A stretch of 64,000 nucleotides of DNA from contig JAGWAR010000002.1 in NCBI GenBank assembly GCA_021296325.1, positions 1 through 64,000 on the forward strand, read 5' to 3'. Position 1 is the stretch's first letter. Each line of letters starts with the position of its first letter. Below the pieces are notes generated by a model, which saw nothing but the letters and a program-made list of their open reading frames with translations, did not search any database and was not told where the DNA came from. Positions 57,329-64,000 of the stretch are shown here, piece by piece. Source of the DNA: Alphaproteobacteria bacterium. Lineage in GTDB: Bacteria; Pseudomonadota; Alphaproteobacteria; GCA-2746255. The translations under genes and the position numbers were made by a program.

Positions 57329-58567
57329 CTAGCCGACGAGTTCCTTCGCCTTTTCGAGGCAGGCCGCGCGGGAAGCCTGGAAGTCGCCGTCGATCCACCA
57401 GGCCTCGAGGCTTTCCAGAAAGGCCCCCATCTCGGGCCCCGGAGGGACGCCGAGCGCCTGCAAGTCTTTGCCTTTCAACGGAAATTCGACCGGCTGCCAG
57501 GCCCTGGCCTCGGCCAGCGCGGCCCTGGCCGCGGCGGCGAACCCCTCCCCTTGCCGCGCCCAGTGCAGCAGGGCCTCGTCCTGCACGCGCTCGGTCCCGA
57601 AGCCGTAAAGGACGCGGCGCACGTCCCGGGCGCGGTCGAACTCGGACGTGCCGATGGGCGAGGTGACCAGCGCCAGCAGGCGGCGCTTCTCGACGTTGGA
57701 AAGTTTGAGCCGGGCGGCAATCTCGCCTACCGCCTCGCCGGTCATGCGGTCCCGGGCCAGCAGGATGGCAAGCCTGCGGACGGGATGACCGCCTACCGTT
57801 TCCTTCTCGCAGGCAATGAGGGCGGCGAGCGCGTCCGTCTCCGTCGCTTCGGGCAACAGGCGGGCGAGGATATTTTCCGCGACCATCAGCCGGACGACAT
57901 CGGCGGCCGCATCGGACGCCAGCAGGCGCAGCATCTCGGCCCGCACCCGTTCGCCGGACAGGTTCGGCAACAGATGCGCAAACTCGCGGCAGGCCTGAAG
58001 CGCCTCGGCATCGGGCGCGGCGGTGCCGTATTCGGCATAGAAACGGAAGAAGCGAAGCAGGCGCAGCACGTCTTCCTGGATTCGCTCCTTCGCGTCGCCA
58101 ACGAAGCGCACGCGGCCCGCGTGCAAATCCCCAATCCCGTCGAAGAAATCGTAAAGCGCCCCGTCCGGGTCGCAGAAGACGGCGTTCATCGTGAAGTCGC
58201 GACGCGCCGCGTCCTCCTGCCAATTGTCCGTATAGACGACCTTGGCGTGCCGACCGTCGGTTTCGACGTCGCGGCGAAGCGTGGTGATCTCGAACGGCTT
58301 ATGATTGACGACCGCCGTCACCGTCCCGTGGGCGATGCCGGTCGGCACCGTATGGATGCCGGCCTTCTTCAGAAGGGCCAGCGCACTTTCCGGTGGTTCG
58401 GTGGTGGCGATGTCAACGTCATGGACGTCGCGGTTCAACAGCGCGTCGCGCACGCAGCCGCCGACGAAACGGGCCAGCGCGCCCTTTGCCGTCAGCGCTT
58501 TCAACACGGCCTGCGTTTCCGGCGCCGTCATCCAGGGCTGGGTTTCCATCTTCCCGGATGGCTGCAA
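57329..58567 (-). CDS. cca: CCA tRNA nucleotidyltransferase / poly(A) polymerase family
   Basis: A 412-aa class II nucleotidyltransferase that adds or repairs the tRNA 3' CCA. Motifs: ARFVGGCVRDALLNRDVHDVDIATT (catalytic DxD), TVPTGIAHGTVTAVV, ETLRR-like EITTLRRDVETDGRHAKV, RRDFTMNAVFCDPDG, and RIQEDVLRLLRFFRFYAEYG. Its best start is TTG 58567, since CGGAGGT lies 7 nt upstream; the ATG at 58549 lacks an SD. It is the last gene of DUF1285-Nudix-cca. Confidence 0.93.
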   Translation of the reverse strand: MQPSGKMETQPWMTAPETQAVLKALTAKGALARFVGGCVRDALLNRDVHDVDIATTEPPESALALLKKAGIHTVPTGIAHGTVTAVVNHKPFEITTLRRDVETDGRHAKVVYTDNWQEDAARRDFTMNAVFCDPDGALYDFFDGIGDLHAGRVRFVGDAKERIQEDVLRLLRFFRFYAEYGTAAPDAEALQACREFAHLLPNLSGERVRAEMLRLLASDAAADVVRLMVAENILARLLPEATETDALAALIACEKETVGGHPVRRLAILLARDRMTGEAVGEIAARLKLSNVEKRRLLALVTSPIGTSEFDRARDVRRVLYGFGTERVQDEALLHWARQGEGFAAAARAALAEARAWQPVEFPLKGKDLQALGVPPGPEMGAFLESLEAWWIDGDFQASRAACLEKAKELVG

Positions 58568-58582
58568 GCTAGGACCTCCGCC

Positions 58583-59182
58583 TCAATCGCGGAGGGCTTC
58601 GCAGAGATTCCTCAACATCCCCGCCGTCGCCCCCCAGATGTACCGATCTCCGTAGGGAATCGCATAGTAGTAGGCGCTTCGGCCACCGTATAGGCGTTCG
58701 TGGCGCAGGTAGTTCGCGGGTTCGAGAAGGTGGCCGAGCGGCACCTCGAAGACGTCGGCAACCTCGAAGCGGTCGGGCTTCAAGGGAAAGGGCGGCGTCA
58801 GCAGGCCCACCACCGGCACCACCTCGAAGCCGGTGCGGGTGAGGTAGGTGTCGAGGCGGCCGACGAGTTCGATGGCGGTGCGCGGAATGCCGAGTTCCTC
58901 TTCCGTCTCGCGAAGCGCGCCGGCCTCGGGGTCGCGGTCGGTGCTTTCCAGCCGGCCGCCGGGAAAACTGATCTGGCCGGCATGGTCCGCCAGATGGTCC
59001 GTGCGCCGGGTGAGCAGAACCGTCATGCCGCCCTCGCGTTCAACCAGCGGCACCAGCACGGCGGCCGGCCGCCAAGGCGCGGGCGGGGCGAGATGGGGCG
59101 AGAGCACGTGGTCGCCGCGCAACGCTGCAGGGTCCGTTTTCGGCTGGTAGGCGGCAAGCTGGGTGGAGACGTGGTAGCGCAT
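58583..59182 (-). CDS. Nudix hydrolase, CoA pyrophosphatase (NudL/YeaB) type
   Basis: A 199-aa Nudix protein. The Nudix box reads GRLESTDRDPEAGALRETEEELGI, preceded by HAGQISFPGG as in CoA-diphosphatases (UPF0035 motif). The catalytic role is cleavage of CoA or related nucleoside diphosphate derivatives. ATG 59182 overlaps the DUF1285 stop (TAATG), which decides the start; the track start at 59401 is a shadow. Gene order with DUF1285 and cca is conserved in alphaproteobacteria. Confidence 0.92.
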   Translation of the reverse strand: MRYHVSTQLAAYQPKTDPAALRGDHVLSPHLAPPAPWRPAAVLVPLVEREGGMTVLLTRRTDHLADHAGQISFPGGRLESTDRDPEAGALRETEEELGIPRTAIELVGRLDTYLTRTGFEVVPVVGLLTPPFPLKPDRFEVADVFEVPLGHLLEPANYLRHERLYGGRSAYYYAIPYGDRYIWGATAGMLRNLCEALRD

Positions 59183-59733
59183 TAGGGCGCCTCCCCGGCC
59201 GGGCCCAAGGCGAAGAAGGCGTTCTTGCTCCACACGCCGAAGGTGGCCTTCTCTTCGACGCCAAGCGCGACGAGTTCGTAATAGACGGAACGGACGATCA
59301 GCGCCTCGAGTCCGTCGCGCACCAGAAGGTAGGGCCGCGGTTCGCGGGTTTGCGGATCCTCCGTGACACGAATCGGATGGTCGGGCCCTGCCTCGATCCA
59401 TGTGTCCACGTTCGTGCGGAACTGAAGCACCCGGTCGCGGCTCCGCCCGGCGACGGCCAGCTCGACCGCCGTGAAGGGGGCGTCCTCGACCTCGACCCGC
59501 CCCTTCTCGACCGGCGTCTCGAGCCAGTAGACGCCGTCGGCGTCCCGTTTGAGCACGGTCGAGAACAGGCGAACCAAGGCCGGCCGCGCGATCGGCGAGC
59601 CCTCGTAATACCAGGTGCCGTCGCGGGCGATGCGGATTGCGAAATCGCCGCAGTCGCGGGGCACGCGCCGGGCCGGCCTGGCCGGGGCGCCTGGGTTCCG
59701 TTCCGGGGTTCTTTCCTGCGGTTGGTCGTTCAT
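59182..59733 (-). CDS. DUF1285 protein
   Basis: A 183-aa protein of the DUF1285 family, function unknown. Family features are CGDFAIRIARDGTWYYEGSPIARPALVRLFSTVL, DGVYWLETPVEKGRVEVEDAPF, LQFRTNVDTWIEAG, HPIRV and PRPYLLVRDGLEALIVRSVYYELV. The first 25 residues (QERTPERNPGAPARPARR) look disordered. It is the first gene of DUF1285-Nudix-cca. Confidence 0.9.
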   Translation of the reverse strand: MNDQPQERTPERNPGAPARPARRVPRDCGDFAIRIARDGTWYYEGSPIARPALVRLFSTVLKRDADGVYWLETPVEKGRVEVEDAPFTAVELAVAGRSRDRVLQFRTNVDTWIEAGPDHPIRVTEDPQTREPRPYLLVRDGLEALIVRSVYYELVALGVEEKATFGVWSKNAFFALGPAGEAP

Positions 59734-59823
59734 TCGGGCCCTTCCAGGGGGCTATACTTCCATCAAGTTACGCCTTTATAACGTAGGTCTTCCCAGGACA
59801 AAGACGAGCGGAAAGATCGGGCA

Positions 59824-61200
59824 ATGGAAGCGGGCCGCCTTCGCAAAACAAACGCCCAGACCGCCGGCGCCCATGTCCGAACCCTGGCCGAAACCTGCGA
59901 TCTTCTGCCGCTCCACGGGCTTAAGCGCGAACGCTACCCCTTCCTTCTGGAAAGCGCGAGCCAGGGCGGCCCCCGGGCGCGCTACGACATCCTGTTCGCC
60001 TTTCCCGAAGGGGAATTGAGTCTGCGCCCGGACCACCCCCTGGAAGGCGGCTTCCTCGAGGCCCTCGACCGTCAGTGGCGGGCGGCGCGGCTGCAGGAAA
60101 CGGCCCCGCCCCTTCCCTTCACCGGCGGCTGGTTCCTTTACCTGGGCTACGAACTGGCGGGCGAGATCGAGCCCACCCTTCGCCTGCCGCCCGCCGGAGA
60201 CGGCTTTCCCATCGCGGTGGCAACCCGCATCCCGGCCGCCATCCTCTGCGACCACGAACGGAACGAGACCCACCTCGTCGCCGAAGCCGGGCGGGCGGAT
60301 TTGCTGGACGCGCTTGAATCCGATCTGCGGGCGGCGGCGAACCGGCCCTGCCGCCCCGGAGGCGGCCCGTTGCTGGCCGCCCCCCTGCACGAAGACCGGG
60401 CCGAGCGCTACCTCAAGGGCATCCGGCGGGTGCAGGACTACATCGCCGCGGGCGACGTCTTTCAGGTGAACCTGTCGCGCCTTTGGAAGGGGCATTTGCG
60501 GACGGGACTTACCCATGCCGAGATTTACGCCCGTCTTCGCGAACGCAACCCCGCCCCCTTCGCCGGCCTTGCCGCGTTTGGCGATCGCGCGATCCTGAGT
60601 TCCTCGCCCGAGCGTCTGGTCGAGCGGCGCGGCACGCGTCTGCAAACCCGCCCCATCGCCGGCACAAGGCCAAGGGGCGAGGACGAGGCCAGCGATCGCA
60701 GCCACGCGCAAAACCTGCTGGCCCATCCGAAGGAGCGGGCCGAGCACGTCATGCTGATCGACCTCGAGCGCAACGATTTGGGCCGCGTCGCCATTCCGGG
60801 CAGCATCACGGTCGACGAATTCATGGGGATCGAGTCTTACGCGCACGTCCATCACATCGTTTCGAACGTGCAAGGCATGGTGCGGCCGGAAACGACGCCC
60901 GGCCAGATCATCCGCGCCGTTTTTCCGGGTGGCACGATCACGGGATGCCCGAAGGTGCGCTGCATGGAAATCGTCGCCGAGCTGGAAGGGGTGGGCCGCG
61001 GTCCCTATACGGGCGCGCTGGGCTATCTCAATCGCAACGGCGACATGGACCTGAACATTTTGATCCGTTCGATCCTGCGTGAAGGGGACGGCGTTTCGAT
61101 CCGCACGGGCGCCGGCATCGTCGCCGATTCGGTGCCCTTGCGCGAACTGGAAGAAACCCGCGACAAGGCCCGCGGCATGCTCCGCGCACTCGCCGGATGA
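59824..61200 (+). CDS. pabB: Aminodeoxychorismate synthase component I (PabB), with TrpE-like active-site motif
   Basis: A 458-aa chorismate-utilising enzyme, placed by ATGA coupling to pabC. Motifs: FTGGWFLYLGYELAGE, GDVFQVNLSRLWKG, FAGLAAFGDRAILSSSPERLVE, RPIAGTRPRG, MLIDLERNDLGRVA, HIVSNVQGMV and FPGGTITGCPKVRCMEIVAELE. PabB enzymes usually have Lys in PIKGT; this protein has Ala, as in anthranilate synthase TrpE. An N-terminal FLLES also resembles the TrpE tryptophan site. Length and the pabC neighbour favour PabB, but a TrpE-like activity cannot be excluded. Confidence 0.78.
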   Translation: MEAGRLRKTNAQTAGAHVRTLAETCDLLPLHGLKRERYPFLLESASQGGPRARYDILFAFPEGELSLRPDHPLEGGFLEALDRQWRAARLQETAPPLPFTGGWFLYLGYELAGEIEPTLRLPPAGDGFPIAVATRIPAAILCDHERNETHLVAEAGRADLLDALESDLRAAANRPCRPGGGPLLAAPLHEDRAERYLKGIRRVQDYIAAGDVFQVNLSRLWKGHLRTGLTHAEIYARLRERNPAPFAGLAAFGDRAILSSSPERLVERRGTRLQTRPIAGTRPRGEDEASDRSHAQNLLAHPKERAEHVMLIDLERNDLGRVAIPGSITVDEFMGIESYAHVHHIVSNVQGMVRPETTPGQIIRAVFPGGTITGCPKVRCMEIVAELEGVGRGPYTGALGYLNRNGDMDLNILIRSILREGDGVSIRTGAGIVADSVPLRELEETRDKARGMLRALAG

Positions 61201-62057
61201 CAAGGGCGGTTCCCAATCTGCTGGTGAACGGGTTGCCAGCGGGCGCCCTCCCGGCCGACGACCGGGGGTTGCGTTACGGCGACGGCGTCTTCGAGACGAT
61301 CAAAATCGGCGAGGGGGCGCCCGAGTTCTGGGCACGGCATCTGCGAAGGCTCAAGCTGGGCGGCGAACGGCTTGGCATCGAGGTCCCGGCAGACGCGACA
61401 CTGGCCAAGGAGGCAGGCGCATTGTTGCGCGGCAGCGGCGAGGGCGTGTTGCGCATCTGGCTCACGCGGGGCAGCGGCGGGGACGGCTACCGGCCACCGG
61501 CGGCGGCGCGGCCCACCCGCATCCTGCGCCTAGACCCTTTCCCGACGCAGCCGGAAGCGGCGCGCGCGCAAGGGGTCGCCATCCGTCTTGCCGAGACGCG
61601 GCTTGGGCAGAACCCGGCGCTTGCCGGCATCAAGCACCTGAACCGGCTGGAACAGGTTCTGGCCGCCAAGGAAGCAACGGAACCCGACATCGCCGAGGCG
61701 TTGATGCTGGACCGGGCCGGCCACGTGATCGAGGGCACGCGAACGAACGTCTTTTTTGTTATCGAAGGCGTTTTGACGACGCCCGATTTAAGCGAGGCGG
61801 GAGTCGCCGGCATTTTGCGCGAGGTCGTGCTGGAGGAAGCGGCGCATGCCGGATACCGGATCGCCATTCGCCCGGTCGAACCGGCCGAAGCCCACCGCGC
61901 CCAGGAATGTTTCCTGACGAACAGTCTTATTCATCTGTGGCCGGTGCGGCGTTTCGCAGAAACGTCCTATGACATCGGCGCCGTTACGCGCGAGCTGGCC
62001 CGGCGCATCGCGGCGCGCGTGCCCGGCGAACGCGGCCTGCCTGCCTTGCCGATGTGA
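61197..62057 (+). CDS. pabC: Aminodeoxychorismate lyase-like PLP enzyme (PabC)
   Basis: A 286-aa fold-type IV PLP enzyme, same family as IlvE and D-amino-acid aminotransferase. It has the N-terminal PADDRGLRYGDGVFETIKI, PLP-lysine GIKHLNRLEQVLAA, HVIEGTRTNVFFVI, and FLTNSLIHLWPVRRF near the end. PabC releases pyruvate from aminodeoxychorismate to give p-aminobenzoate for folate. The neighbouring pabB-like gene, sharing ATGA, is the main support for PabC over an aminotransferase. Confidence 0.88.
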   Translation: MTRAVPNLLVNGLPAGALPADDRGLRYGDGVFETIKIGEGAPEFWARHLRRLKLGGERLGIEVPADATLAKEAGALLRGSGEGVLRIWLTRGSGGDGYRPPAAARPTRILRLDPFPTQPEAARAQGVAIRLAETRLGQNPALAGIKHLNRLEQVLAAKEATEPDIAEALMLDRAGHVIEGTRTNVFFVIEGVLTTPDLSEAGVAGILREVVLEEAAHAGYRIAIRPVEPAEAHRAQECFLTNSLIHLWPVRRFAETSYDIGAVTRELARRIAARVPGERGLPALPM

Positions 62058-62135
62058 CGCTTGCCGGGAACCGGACGGCGACGCATGATAAACGGCGGGG
62101 CAACGTGGCGCCCTGAACCTTCGGGAGGATGCCCA

Positions 62136-62588
62136 ATGAACAATCTTTTCATCCCCGCCCTTGGCGGGATTTACGAGAAGCTTGCTTGTCTTTCCTATCC
62201 CCTGATCCGGATTACGGCCGGGCTTTTTCTGATCCCGCACGGGGCGACGAAACTGTTCGGATGGTTCGGTGGCGACCCGGCAAGGACCGCCGAATTCTTC
62301 AGCAAGATCGGCCTCGAGCCGGCCGGGCCGCTGGTGACCGCCACCGGCATCGTCGAATTCTTCGGCGGGATTTGTCTGGTGCTGGGGCTGCTCACGCGCC
62401 CGGCGGCGGCGGCCATCTTCGTGCTGCTGATCGTCGCCGTCGAACGGGTCCATCTCGCCAAGGGCTTCTTCATCTACAATGGCGGCTATGAGCACGCTCT
62501 GATGTGGGCGTTCATCGTCCTGGCGATCCTGTTCCGGGGCGCCGGGGCGTTCTCCATCGACCGCAGCGTCATCGGCAAGGAATTCTGA
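62136..62588 (+). CDS. DoxX family membrane protein
   Basis: A 150-aa protein of the DoxX family with four membrane helices: LIRITAGLFLIPHGATKLFG, LVTATGIVEFFGGICLVLGLLT, AAAAIFVLLIVAVERVH and HALMWAFIVLAILFRGAG. FNIPHG/KLFGWFGG is the recognisable family segment. Roles proposed for DoxX members vary (redox, thiosulfate or membrane protein complexes), so none is assigned. ATG 62136 has GGGAGG upstream; the track start at 62061 is earlier without an SD. Confidence 0.85.
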   Translation: MNNLFIPALGGIYEKLACLSYPLIRITAGLFLIPHGATKLFGWFGGDPARTAEFFSKIGLEPAGPLVTATGIVEFFGGICLVLGLLTRPAAAAIFVLLIVAVERVHLAKGFFIYNGGYEHALMWAFIVLAILFRGAGAFSIDRSVIGKEF

Positions 62589-62737
62589 GCGAAAAACCCA
62601 TCCCCGCGGCGGCCTGGAACCGGCCTTGAAATAAAATTTCGTGGGCGGGCTGGTTTCTTATCTTTATGCAACGATATAAATATCTTGTTAGTATCCGCAG
62701 TTACGCCAGGGGGATGGCGCCATGAGTGAGAAATAGT
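62589..62737 (+). promoter_or_regulatory. A+T-rich promoter region of korA with a small palindrome
   Basis: Between DoxX and korA the sequence turns A+T-rich. It contains GATAT-AA-ATATC (62673-62684), a perfect 5-bp inverted repeat that could include a -10 (TATAAA). A GGCC-based hairpin with trailing TTGAAATAAAATTT may terminate DoxX. The -35 is not clear. Confidence 0.35.
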
Positions 62738-64000
62738 ATGTCAACCACCGCATCAGCCAAGGTGGAACAGCCCGCTCGAAGCCCGCGTCAGGAACTGGAG
62801 ACGGCGGTGGTCCGTTTCGCAGGCGATTCCGGCGACGGGATGCAATTGACGGGCGGCCAATTCACGTTGACGACGGCTTTGGCCGAGAACGATCTTGCGA
62901 CCTTTCCGGATTTTCCGGCCGAGATTCGCGCACCCGCCGGCACGACCTACGGGGTTTCCGCCTTTCAGATCAATTTCGGTGCGCGCCGCATCAAGACCGC
63001 CGGCGATGAACCCGACGTGCTGGTCGCGATGAACCCGGCCGCGCTGAAAGTAAACCTGAAAGACCTGAAGGAAGGCGGCCTAGTCATTCTGGACACCGGC
63101 AGCTTTACCGAGCGCAATTTGCAGAAGGCGGGTTACGAAAAAAATCCGCTCGAGGACGAAACGCTTGCCCCGTACCGGCCGGTCAAGATCGACATTTCGC
63201 GACTGACCCTGGAAGCGGTGAAGGAGTTCGGCCTTTCCCAGAAAGAGGCGCTGCGCTGCAAGAACCTGTGGACGCTTGGTCTCATCTACTGGATGTACGG
63301 ACGCGACCGGAAGGCCACCACCGCCTGGCTCGAGCAAAAATTCGCCAAGCGCCCGGAACTGGCCAAATCGAACATCGCCGCCATGGACGCCGGCCATGCC
63401 TTCGGGGAAACGGCGGAAATGCCGGCCGAGATCGGCGGCTTCACGATCGGCGAAGCGGACATCGAACCCGGCCTGTACCGCACGGTGACGGGAAGCGAGG
63501 CGCTGGCCTGGGGACTGGTGGCGGGCGCCAAGCTGGCCGGCCTCAAGCTGACCTTTGCCTCCTACCCGATCACGCCGGCCTCGACGCTGTTGCACACGCT
63601 GGCGAAGTTGAAGGCCTATGACGTCGTCACCTTCCAGGCAGAGGACGAAATCGCCGCCGTGTGCGCGGCCATCGGCGCATCCTACGCCGGCACCCTTGGC
63701 GTAACGTCGAGCTCGGGACCGGGCCTGGCGCTCAAGATGGAGGCGATCGGCCTGGCCATCAGCGTCGAGCTGCCGCTGGTCATCGTCAATTCCCAGCGCG
63801 CCGGCCCTTCGACCGGCATGCCGACGAAAACGGAACAGTCGGACCTGTTTCAGGCGGTATGGGGCCGCAACGCCGACAGCCCGGTGGCGGTGGTGGCAAG
63901 CCGTTCGTCATCGGACTGCTTTGACGTGGCGATCGAGGCCGTGCGCCTTGCAACGAAATACATGACGCCGGTGATTTTGCTGACGGACGGCTACATCGCC
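62738..64000 (+). CDS. korA: 2-oxoglutarate:ferredoxin oxidoreductase alpha subunit (KorA), 3' end beyond window
   Basis: The ORF is open for 421 codons to the window edge and is not in the track because it is incomplete. It starts MSTTASAKVEQPARSP. The N-terminal gamma-type domain has VVRFAGDSGDGMQLTGGQF and PDVLVAMNPAALKVNL; the alpha (pyrimidine-binding) domain follows from about residue 245 with TGSEALAWGLVAGAKLAGL, FASYPITPASTLLHTL and SSSGPGLALKMEAIGLA. This gamma-alpha fusion is the KorA type used with KorB to make or use succinyl-CoA with ferredoxin. korB should lie outside the window. Confidence 0.92.
   Translation, partial: MSTTASAKVEQPARSPRQELETAVVRFAGDSGDGMQLTGGQFTLTTALAENDLATFPDFPAEIRAPAGTTYGVSAFQINFGARRIKTAGDEPDVLVAMNPAALKVNLKDLKEGGLVILDTGSFTERNLQKAGYEKNPLEDETLAPYRPVKIDISRLTLEAVKEFGLSQKEALRCKNLWTLGLIYWMYGRDRKATTAWLEQKFAKRPELAKSNIAAMDAGHAFGETAEMPAEIGGFTIGEADIEPGLYRTVTGSEALAWGLVAGAKLAGLKLTFASYPITPASTLLHTLAKLKAYDVVTFQAEDEIAAVCAAIGASYAGTLGVTSSSGPGLALKMEAIGLAISVELPLVIVNSQRAGPSTGMPTKTEQSDLFQAVWGRNADSPVAVVASRSSSDCFDVAIEAVRLATKYMTPVILLTDGYIA

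Noticed and set aside
62722-62736. Four-codon ORF (MSEK) just before korA
   Set aside because: ATG AGT GAG AAA TAG could be an upstream leader, but such short frames occur by chance and there is no SD for it.

Overview
The window is a compact, GC-rich (roughly two-thirds G+C by eye) piece of a bacterial chromosome. Gene content points to an alphaproteobacterium, probably Rhodospirillales or a close relative. The signs are a fused-type 2-oxoglutarate:ferredoxin oxidoreductase KorA, an ELM1-family protein, a phasin, PetP/PetR-like regulators, a three-subunit cytochrome bc1 operon (petABC), DUF1285-Nudix-CCA-transferase, and a mtnP-mtnA-aldolase cluster of the type described in Rhodospirillum rubrum. 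I see no insertion sequence, prophage, CRISPR array or integrase. Nearly everything is core housekeeping, and I did not find a clearly new multi-gene system.

Layout. 1-2.5 kb: Cys-cluster protein (cut by the window edge), GFA protein, two small membrane proteins, SixA-like phosphatase. 2.6-7 kb: ppk-ppx behind a possible Pho box, then an exported YqgE. 7.2-12.2 kb: a small membrane protein, then on the minus strand yqeY-dnaG-rpoD with a CAU tRNA 20 nt downstream. 12.3-20.3 kb: carA-carB, greA, lrp, ELM1-family gene, trxB. 20.3-24.5 kb (minus): enoyl-CoA hydratase, aminotransferase, msrP, ene-reductase. 24.6-30.9 kb: uvrB, Kef-type antiporter, Ca2+/cation antiporter, pteridine-reductase-like SDR, folB. 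31-36.3 kb: uvrC, pgsA, mobB-moeA fusion, moaD, moaE. 36.3-39.8 kb: ilvE, then petP-like MarR, petR-like regulator, histidine kinase. 39.8-42.3 kb (minus): phasin with two PhaR-like sites, proC, ybjN, ubiK. 42.4-50.6 kb: long plus-strand run hldD, lgt, midA-like, pgeF, a 25-aa ORF, a lipoprotein, prs, rplY, pth, ychF. 50.6-55.9 kb (minus): ald2-like aldolase, mtnA, mtnP, then petC-petB-petA. 56-64 kb: trmL, hemF, cca, Nudix, DUF1285, pabB, pabC, DoxX, korA (cut by the window edge).

How the genes work together. The bc1 complex, HemF and the PetP/PetR/kinase set describe aerobic respiration and its control. MobB-MoeA, MoaD and MoaE make the molybdenum cofactor used by MsrP. The SDR, FolB, PabB and PabC cover parts of folate synthesis. 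MtnP, MtnA and the class II aldolase form what looks like a dihydroxyacetone-phosphate shunt for 5'-methylthioadenosine. Ppk/Ppx and the phasin indicate polyphosphate and polyhydroxyalkanoate storage. The most useful regulatory leads are the paired phasin-promoter motifs, the inverted repeat over the petP-like start codon, the inverted DnaA-box pair before uvrC, and the Pho-box-like element before ppk.
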